From NCBI GenBank assembly GCA_023415715.1, contig JAEZJP010000077.1:1-10067 (forward strand): 10,067 nt of DNA, written 5' to 3'. Shown here in pieces: positions 5,607 to 10,067 of the stretch (positions within the stretch are counted from its first letter, which is position 1; the number at the start of each line of letters is the position of its first letter). This DNA comes from Bacillota bacterium (GTDB lineage: Bacteria > Bacillota > Clostridia > Christensenellales > Aristaeellaceae). The translations under genes were made by a program, and so were the position numbers. The notes under the pieces are model-generated. The model was given only the letters and a program-made list of their open reading frames with translations. It was not told the origin of the DNA and did not search any database.

Positions 5607-6872
5607 TCATACCTTGGCCATGGCCTGGCGGATATCCTCCAATATGTCGTCGATATGTTCCAGGCCTGCGGAGATGCGGATGAGGCCAGGGTTGACGCCC
5701 GCGGCAACGAGCTGCTCCTCCGTCAATTGCCGGTGGGTGGCGCTGGCGGGGTGAAGTACGCAGGTGCGGATATCCGCCACATGGACCTCCTTGGATGCCA
5801 GCTTGAGGCCGTCCATGAAACGTACCGCCGGTTCACGGCCGCCCTTCATTACAAAGGAAATGACTCCGCATGCGCCCTTGGTCAGGTATTTTTGCGCCAA
5901 TGCGTGATAGCGGTCGCCTGGCAGCGCGGCATATCGCACCGACTCCACATGGGGACAGCTTTGCAGGTAGTTTGCAACCGCCAACCCGTTTTCGCAGTAC
6001 CTGAGCATACGGACGGGCAGCGTTTCCAGGCCCAGGTTAAGCAAAAAAGCGGAATGGGCCGCTGGATAGCAGCCAAAGTCACGCATGAGCTGCATCCGGG
6101 CTTTAATAATGTAAGCCATTTTTCCAAAATCACGGGTGTACACCACGCCGTGGTAGGATTCGTCAGGTTCCGTGAATTCCGGGAATTTGCCGTTTGTCCA
6201 GTCAAACGTGCCGCCGTCCACGATCACGCCGCCTACCTGCAAAGCGTGGCCATCCATGTATTTGGTTGTGGAATGGATGACAATATCAGCCCCGAAGGAG
6301 AAGGGCTTGCACAGGATTGGCGTGGCAAAGGTATTGTCAATGATCAGCGGCACGCCGTTTTTATGGGCGATAACTGCAAATTTTTCAATATCCAGCACGC
6401 AAAGGGCGGGGTTGGCCAGCGTTTCGCCAAATACTGCACGGGTGTTGGGCTTGAAAGCTTTCTGGATCGTATCCGCATCAGCGTCGGCGTCTACAAAAAT
6501 CGCCTCAATGCCCAGGCGTTTGAGCGTCACCGCAAAAAGGTTCACTGTACCGCCGTATATGGTGGAGGCGCATACAAAGCTTTCCCCGCTTTTGCAAAGG
6601 TTCAGAATGGATAGAAGCGATGCCGCCTGGCCGGATGAAGTGCACATGGCCCCTACGCCGCCTTCCAGGTCGGCGATCTTTTTTTCCACCGCTTCCACCG
6701 TAGGATTGGAAAAACGGGAATACATATGGGCAGTTGGCATGTCAAACAGAGCGCCGATTTCCGCAGTGGATTCAAAAACGTAGGTGGTACTCTGCACGAT
6801 GGGGACAACCCTGGGTTCGCCATTTTTGGGGGTATAACCGGAATGCAGGCATTTGGTTTCGTCATGGGACAT
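5607..6872 (-). CDS. metY: O-acetylhomoserine sulfhydrylase (Cys/Met metabolism PLP family)
   Basis: PLP enzyme of 421 residues making homocysteine from O-acetylhomoserine and sulfide, the direct sulfhydrylation branch of methionine synthesis. Seen in order: YSRFSNPT at 51-58 (contacts PLP phosphate of the partner subunit), SSGQAA at 79-84, the PLP-stacking Tyr106 in IYGGT, Asp179 in IIDNTFATP, the Schiff-base Lys204 in HSTTKYMDGH, and the C-terminal LHPASATHRQLT and LIRISAGLEHIDDILEDI. The EPDESYHG insert around 215-245 and the 421-residue length fit MetY rather than the shorter (about 380) cystathionine lyases or synthases. ATG 6872 has AAGGAGA 8 bases upstream. It follows oppF by 15 bases, with the site directly after the oppF stop, so it is the last gene of the transporter operon. 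A cysteine-synthase or lyase side activity is possible in this family. Confidence 0.9.
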   Translation of the reverse strand: MSHDETKCLHSGYTPKNGEPRVVPIVQSTTYVFESTAEIGALFDMPTAHMYSRFSNPTVEAVEKKIADLEGGVGAMCTSSGQAASLLSILNLCKSGESFVCASTIYGGTVNLFAVTLKRLGIEAIFVDADADADTIQKAFKPNTRAVFGETLANPALCVLDIEKFAVIAHKNGVPLIIDNTFATPILCKPFSFGADIVIHSTTKYMDGHALQVGGVIVDGGTFDWTNGKFPEFTEPDESYHGVVYTRDFGKMAYIIKARMQLMRDFGCYPAAHSAFLLNLGLETLPVRMLRYCENGLAVANYLQSCPHVESVRYAALPGDRYHALAQKYLTKGACGVISFVMKGGREPAVRFMDGLKLASKEVHVADIRTCVLHPASATHRQLTEEQLVAAGVNPGLIRISAGLEHIDDILEDIRQAMAKV

Positions 6873-6887
6873 AATAGAAATCTCCTT

Positions 6888-7820
6888 TTACTTTAGCATA
6901 TCCTCGTATTTTTCCCATTCCCGATTGTTCGCGTGGATGAAATGCCCCGGCCGGATCTGCCGGAAGAATGGTGCGTCAATTTCATAATCATGGATGGAAG
7001 GGTCGTATACCTCCAGCACTTTTTGCTTTTCCATGATTGGGTTGGGTTGGGGAATGGCGGAAAGCAGCGCCCGGGTATAGGGATGGAGGGGATGCTCAAA
7101 CAACGCCTCTGTATCGGCCATTTCTACCAACACACCCTTATGGATGACAGCGATCCGGTCACAGATGAAGCGCATTACGGAAAGATCGTGGGAAATGAAC
7201 AGGTATGTAAGCCCATGCCGCTTTTGCAGTTCACTAAGCAAGTTCAAAACCTGTGCCCGGATGGATACATCCAATGCGGAGATTGGTTCATCGGCGATAA
7301 TGAACTCCGGGTTCATGATCAGTGCCCTGGCGATGCCGATTCTCTGGCGCTGGCCGCCGGAAAACTCGTGGGGGAAACGGCTGGAAAACTCGGGTAACAG
7401 CCCAACGTCCTGCAAAGCATCCATAACCATGTTCCGAAGCTTTTCCTTGGGAATATGGCGGCCCTGCATTCCTTCCGATACGATGTAGTCGATTTTGGCT
7501 CGCTCGTTCAGCGAGGCCATAGGGTCCTGGAAGATCATTTGTATCTTGCGGGTGACGGCAAGATCGTCGGCATGACTCAGACTTCCGCTAATGGTCTTTC
7601 CATCAAACTTGATTTCCCCTCCAGAAACGGGGTGCACCCTTACGATGGCTCGGCCGATGGTGGTTTTTCCGGAGCCGGATTCGCCCACCACCCCGAAGGT
7701 TTCACCGCGGAACACATGGAATGTTACGCCCTTGACAGCTTCAAACTTGTGATGGCCGCGCCCAAAGGTGACGGACAGGTTGTTGACTTCCAGGAGCTTT
7801 TCCCGGTATTCACTTTGCAT
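6888..7820 (-). CDS. oppF: peptide ABC transporter ATP-binding protein (OppF/DppF type)
   Basis: One of the two ATPases of an Opp/Dpp importer, 310 residues, acting on the inner face of the membrane. Seen: Walker A GESGSGKT at 46-53, Q-loop Gln98 in IFQDPMASLN, ABC signature FSGGQRQR at 153-160, Walker B FIIADEP at 173-179, switch His211, and the oligopeptide HPYT motif (HPLHPYTRALL) at 243-253. The C-terminus lacks the cysteine cluster found in many OppF proteins and ends with RPGHFIHANN, a form I recall from Clostridia. ATG 7820 is chosen; GTG codons at 7823 and 7832 are alternatives, and the former is also well spaced from GGGAGG (7832-7837). The gene overlaps the oppD stop by 11 bases, which implies coupled translation and matched amounts of both ATPases. 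The transported peptide cannot be read from the ATPase. Confidence 0.92.
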   Translation of the reverse strand: MQSEYREKLLEVNNLSVTFGRGHHKFEAVKGVTFHVFRGETFGVVGESGSGKTTIGRAIVRVHPVSGGEIKFDGKTISGSLSHADDLAVTRKIQMIFQDPMASLNERAKIDYIVSEGMQGRHIPKEKLRNMVMDALQDVGLLPEFSSRFPHEFSGGQRQRIGIARALIMNPEFIIADEPISALDVSIRAQVLNLLSELQKRHGLTYLFISHDLSVMRFICDRIAVIHKGVLVEMADTEALFEHPLHPYTRALLSAIPQPNPIMEKQKVLEVYDPSIHDYEIDAPFFRQIRPGHFIHANNREWEKYEDMLK

Positions 7821-8925
7821 CACGGGAAACACCTCCCAGGTCTTTTAGTTTCAGTATGGATTCGGGCGGGGAGACCTTGGGGGCACGCTTGTCAAGCAGC
7901 CAGGTCCTGGCCACATGGGTGGGAGAAACCGTAAAGTACGGCGGCTGCTCCAAGTGGTCTATTTTCAACGACATGGGATTTCGCTGGGCAAAAGCGTCGC
8001 CGGGTATCTGCTTGAACAAGTTGGGAGGTGTGCCCTGGATGGAATACAGCTTTTCCCCTTTTTGCCCAAGCTGGGGCAGGGAGGATAAAAGGGCCCATGT
8101 ATAGGGATGCCTGGGATCGTAGAATATCTCATTTACCAGGCCCAATTCCACCACGTCGCCGGCATACATGACCGCCACACGCTCGGCAATATTGGCTACT
8201 ACGCCCAGGTCATGGGTAATAAACAGCAGCGTCAGGTGGTATTTTTCTTTCAGTTCCTTAAGCAGGTTCAAAATCTGCGCCTGAATGGTCACATCCAACG
8301 CGGTGGTGGGTTCGTCGCAGATAAGTATTTTGGGCCGGCAGGCGATGGCAATGGCAATCACGATGCGCTGGCGCATGCCGCCGGACAATTCATGGGGGAA
8401 TTGCTTATACCGCCTCTTGGGGTCGTCGATGCGCACATCCGTAAGGATGCGGATGGCCGCTTCCTTGGCCGCAGCGCCGGTTAAGCGGCTGTGCAGCTTC
8501 AAGGCCTCGGAGATTTGTGCTCCGACACTTTTCAGCGGGTTCAGGCTGGTCATGGGGTCCTGGGGGATCATGCAAATCTCCCTGCCTCTGATATTCAGCC
8601 AATCCTTTTCCGTTTTAAATTGGGCAAGGTCGGCGAAGCGGCGGCCCGTTTCGTCGATACCGTATAGGGGGGGCTTTGCATTTTCAGGCATTGTAAGACC
8701 ATAATAGCGTATGGATCCACCGGAAATAAAGCCGTTGGGGTCCAGAAGACCTATAAAATTCTTGTTCAAGACAGACTTGCCGCTGCCCGATTCACCTACG
8801 ATGGCCAGGCTTTCTCCCTCGCTGATATCCAAGGTAACGCCGCGAATGGCGTGGAGGATGCGGCCCCGTAGGCTGAATTTCACATTCAGATCCCGGACGG
8901 AAAGGATGGGTTTTGCGTTTGTCAT
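7810..8925 (-). CDS. oppD: peptide ABC transporter ATP-binding protein (OppD/DppD type)
   Basis: Second ATPase of the importer, 371 residues, slightly long for the family. Seen: Walker A GESGSGKS at 44-51, Q-loop Gln122 in MIPQDPMTSLNP, signature LSGGMRQR at 180-187, Walker B ILICDEP at 200-206, switch His238, and the C-terminal oligopeptide-transporter domain with HPYTWALLSSLP at 273-284 and QGTPPNL at 297-303. Between Walker A and the Q-loop, around residues 75-108, there are about 20 more residues than in textbook OppD. The usual GCPFAPRC segment reads GDAFAQRN, so the cysteines that may bind an Fe-S cluster in some homologues are absent. The Q-loop has Pro where Phe is most common. AGGAGG lies 8 bases before ATG 8925. 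It heterodimerises with OppF below the OppBC pore. Confidence 0.92.
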   Translation of the reverse strand: MTNAKPILSVRDLNVKFSLRGRILHAIRGVTLDISEGESLAIVGESGSGKSVLNKNFIGLLDPNGFISGGSIRYYGLTMPENAKPPLYGIDETGRRFADLAQFKTEKDWLNIRGREICMIPQDPMTSLNPLKSVGAQISEALKLHSRLTGAAAKEAAIRILTDVRIDDPKRRYKQFPHELSGGMRQRIVIAIAIACRPKILICDEPTTALDVTIQAQILNLLKELKEKYHLTLLFITHDLGVVANIAERVAVMYAGDVVELGLVNEIFYDPRHPYTWALLSSLPQLGQKGEKLYSIQGTPPNLFKQIPGDAFAQRNPMSLKIDHLEQPPYFTVSPTHVARTWLLDKRAPKVSPPESILKLKDLGGVSRDAK

Positions 8926-8943
8926 GGCTGTATCCTCCTTTCC

Positions 8944-9948
8944 TTACAAATGGTTCTTGGGATCGGCAGCATCGGAAAACGCGTTGCCGATCACATAGAA
9001 CGAAATCGTAACGATGGACAGAATAATGGTGGGGTAAATCAGCTGATAGCGCAGGCTGGGGCTCATCATGAGCTGACGCCCCACATTGATCAGATTTCCC
9101 AGGCTGGGGATGGTGGCAGGCACGCCCAGGCCGATGTAGGTGATAAAAACCTCGCTGCCGATGGCGCCCGGGATCGAGAGTGCCATGCGCAGCATGATCA
9201 CAGACACAAGATAGGGCAGCAGGTTTTTTACGATAATACGGGGCGTGCTGGTGCCAAGACAGCGGGAAGCTACGTTATAATCGCGGTCACGAATGATCAG
9301 TATCTGATTCCGCACGAACCTGGCCATTCCTATCCAGCCGGTCAAAGACAACGCCAGGATGATGGTGGAAATACCGGGACGAAAGATGAAGGAAACCAGG
9401 ATCAGTACAATGGTGGTAGGAATGTTATCGATAATGTTGTAAATTTCCGTGAACAAAAAATCCAGCTTGCGAAGATAACCCCACAGCATTCCCATTACGA
9501 TGCCAACGAGTGCTTCAATGACTGCCACGCTGATGCCTATGAACAGGGAGGTCCTTGTGCCTGCCCACAGCCTGGACCAAAGATCCTGGCCAATGGCGTT
9601 GGTGCCCATAATGAAGGAGCTGTTCGGAGGCTCATTTTTGTAAGGCAAACGGGTAACGGGATCGTTATTTACGGCAAAAGGGTCAAACTGGCCCGGCAAA
9701 ATGGGCTGGATAAAGGTGAACAGCAGGATGACCACCACGGCCAGCAGCAATAACATGGCCACCCTGTTCTTGGAAAAGGCATGAAATGTGGAACGCCAGT
9801 AGGAGTACTGGCTGACACCGGTGCGCTCCGTTTCCTCCTGGTTAAAGGGCGCGAAGGTAAACTTTTCCGCTTCGGTTAGGGTACCTGAAAGCATTTGGCC
9901 GATATGTGTTTCCAGCCGCTCCACCTTTGGATGCTTTAAAATGGCCAT
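8944..9948 (-). CDS. oppC: peptide ABC transporter permease (OppC/DppC type)
   Basis: Integral membrane subunit of the importer, 334 residues. A hydrophilic N-terminus of about 62 residues precedes the first membrane helix (about 63-81, VAMLLLLAVVVILLFTFI). Then come an outside loop with the family hallmark FIMGTNAIGQDLWSRLWAG (112-130) and further helices at about 135-157, 178-188, 193-210, 244-262 and 303-322. The cytoplasmic EAA-like coupling loop is ASRCLGTSTPRIIVKNLLP at 227-245, which docks on the ATPases. Residues 1-30 are longer than in many OppC proteins. The start overlaps the oppB stop by one base (TGATG), and GGGGG lies about 10 bases upstream. The oppD ribosome binding site lies in the 18-base gap after its stop. 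Confidence 0.92.
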   Translation of the reverse strand: MAILKHPKVERLETHIGQMLSGTLTEAEKFTFAPFNQEETERTGVSQYSYWRSTFHAFSKNRVAMLLLLAVVVILLFTFIQPILPGQFDPFAVNNDPVTRLPYKNEPPNSSFIMGTNAIGQDLWSRLWAGTRTSLFIGISVAVIEALVGIVMGMLWGYLRKLDFLFTEIYNIIDNIPTTIVLILVSFIFRPGISTIILALSLTGWIGMARFVRNQILIIRDRDYNVASRCLGTSTPRIIVKNLLPYLVSVIMLRMALSIPGAIGSEVFITYIGLGVPATIPSLGNLINVGRQLMMSPSLRYQLIYPTIILSIVTISFYVIGNAFSDAADPKNHL

Positions 9949-10067
9949 CAGCGGCTGCCCCCTTTCTTGGCAAAGCTGATACGGGGGTCAAGCACAACCA
10001 TCAGAATGTCGCCCAGGATAAGGCCGATGACACCAACGCATGCATACAAAAGCACGATGCCCTGAAC
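9948..10067 (-). CDS. oppB: peptide ABC transporter permease (OppB/DppB type), C-terminal 39 residues
   Basis: Only the 3' end is in the window. It encodes the last membrane helix (roughly VLLYACVGVIGLILGDILMV) followed by VLDPRISF, the standard C-terminal ending of OppB/DppB permeases, where the LDPR motif is highly conserved. The TGA stop shares one base with the oppC ATG. The rest of the gene, any solute-binding protein and the operon promoter lie beyond the right edge. Confidence 0.85.
   Translation of the reverse strand, partial: VQGIVLLYACVGVIGLILGDILMVVLDPRISFAKKGGSR

Noticed and set aside
5389..5610. - strand frame of 73 codons whose ATG overlaps the metY stop
   Set aside because: The overlap looks like coupling, but the frame runs through the terminator hairpin, has no ribosome binding site in the metY end, and shows no recognisable fold.
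5655..6614. Long + strand open frame (319 codons) opposite metY
   Set aside because: It lies wholly antisense to a clear MetY protein with intact motifs, its translation resembles no family I know, and it has no good ribosome binding site; it is a codon-bias shadow.
8950..9753. Long + strand open frame (267 codons) opposite oppC
   Set aside because: Its translation is rich in Q, H, N and D in the way reverse complements of membrane proteins are; oppC on the other strand is unmistakable.
1..10067. CRISPR array, insertion sequence, tRNA, phage or toxin-antitoxin genes
   Set aside because: No regular repeats with spacers, transposase or integrase motifs, cloverleaf-like sequence or inverted-repeat ends were seen.

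Overview
The window looks like chromosomal DNA of an anaerobic Firmicute of the Clostridia type. The reasons are AGGAGG-type ribosome binding sites a few bases before most starts, tightly packed and overlapping genes, moderate GC, and proteins of clostridial flavour (DppA-type M55 peptidase, OppBCDF transporter, a DUF7309-like protein). This assignment is inferred from style; no rRNA or other taxonomic marker is present. I see no mobile element, CRISPR array, tRNA or rRNA.

Left half, + strand (1-5266): the 3' part of an FlK-like acyl-CoA thioesterase, a 95-base gap with three copies of a GGRATTTCCC-like repeat, then a compact run of alanine racemase, M20 amidohydrolase, DppA-type D-aminopeptidase and AAC(6')-like GNAT acetyltransferase. 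A terminator-like hairpin has the GNAT stop codon in its loop. It is followed by a gene for a DUF7309/DUF6930-like protein of unknown function.

Middle (5267-5606): a gene-poor gap between convergent genes. It holds a good ribosome binding site and ATG that hit a stop at codon 4, short open stretches that may be a decayed gene, and a GC-rich hairpin that works as a terminator mainly for the leftward operon.

Right half, - strand (10067 down to 5607): a peptide ABC-transporter operon in the order oppB (3' end only), oppC, oppD, oppF, followed by an O-acetylhomoserine sulfhydrylase (metY-like). The junctions overlap or are very short (1-nt overlap, short gap, 11-nt overlap, 15-nt gap), so one transcript is likely. 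Its promoter and any solute-binding protein lie outside the window.

Working together (inference): the leftward operon imports peptides. The rightward operon could degrade those that contain D-residues or blocked N-termini: DppA releases D-amino acids, the M20 enzyme removes acyl groups or splits dipeptides, and Alr converts D-Ala to L-Ala. The set recalls the Bacillus subtilis dpp/ykf locus for muropeptide and D-peptide use, but split into two convergent units and with a racemase added. Nothing in the window is clearly a new system. The most useful leads are this salvage module, the stop-in-hairpin arrangement at 4129-4158, the triple repeat before alr, and metY tied to a peptide transporter.
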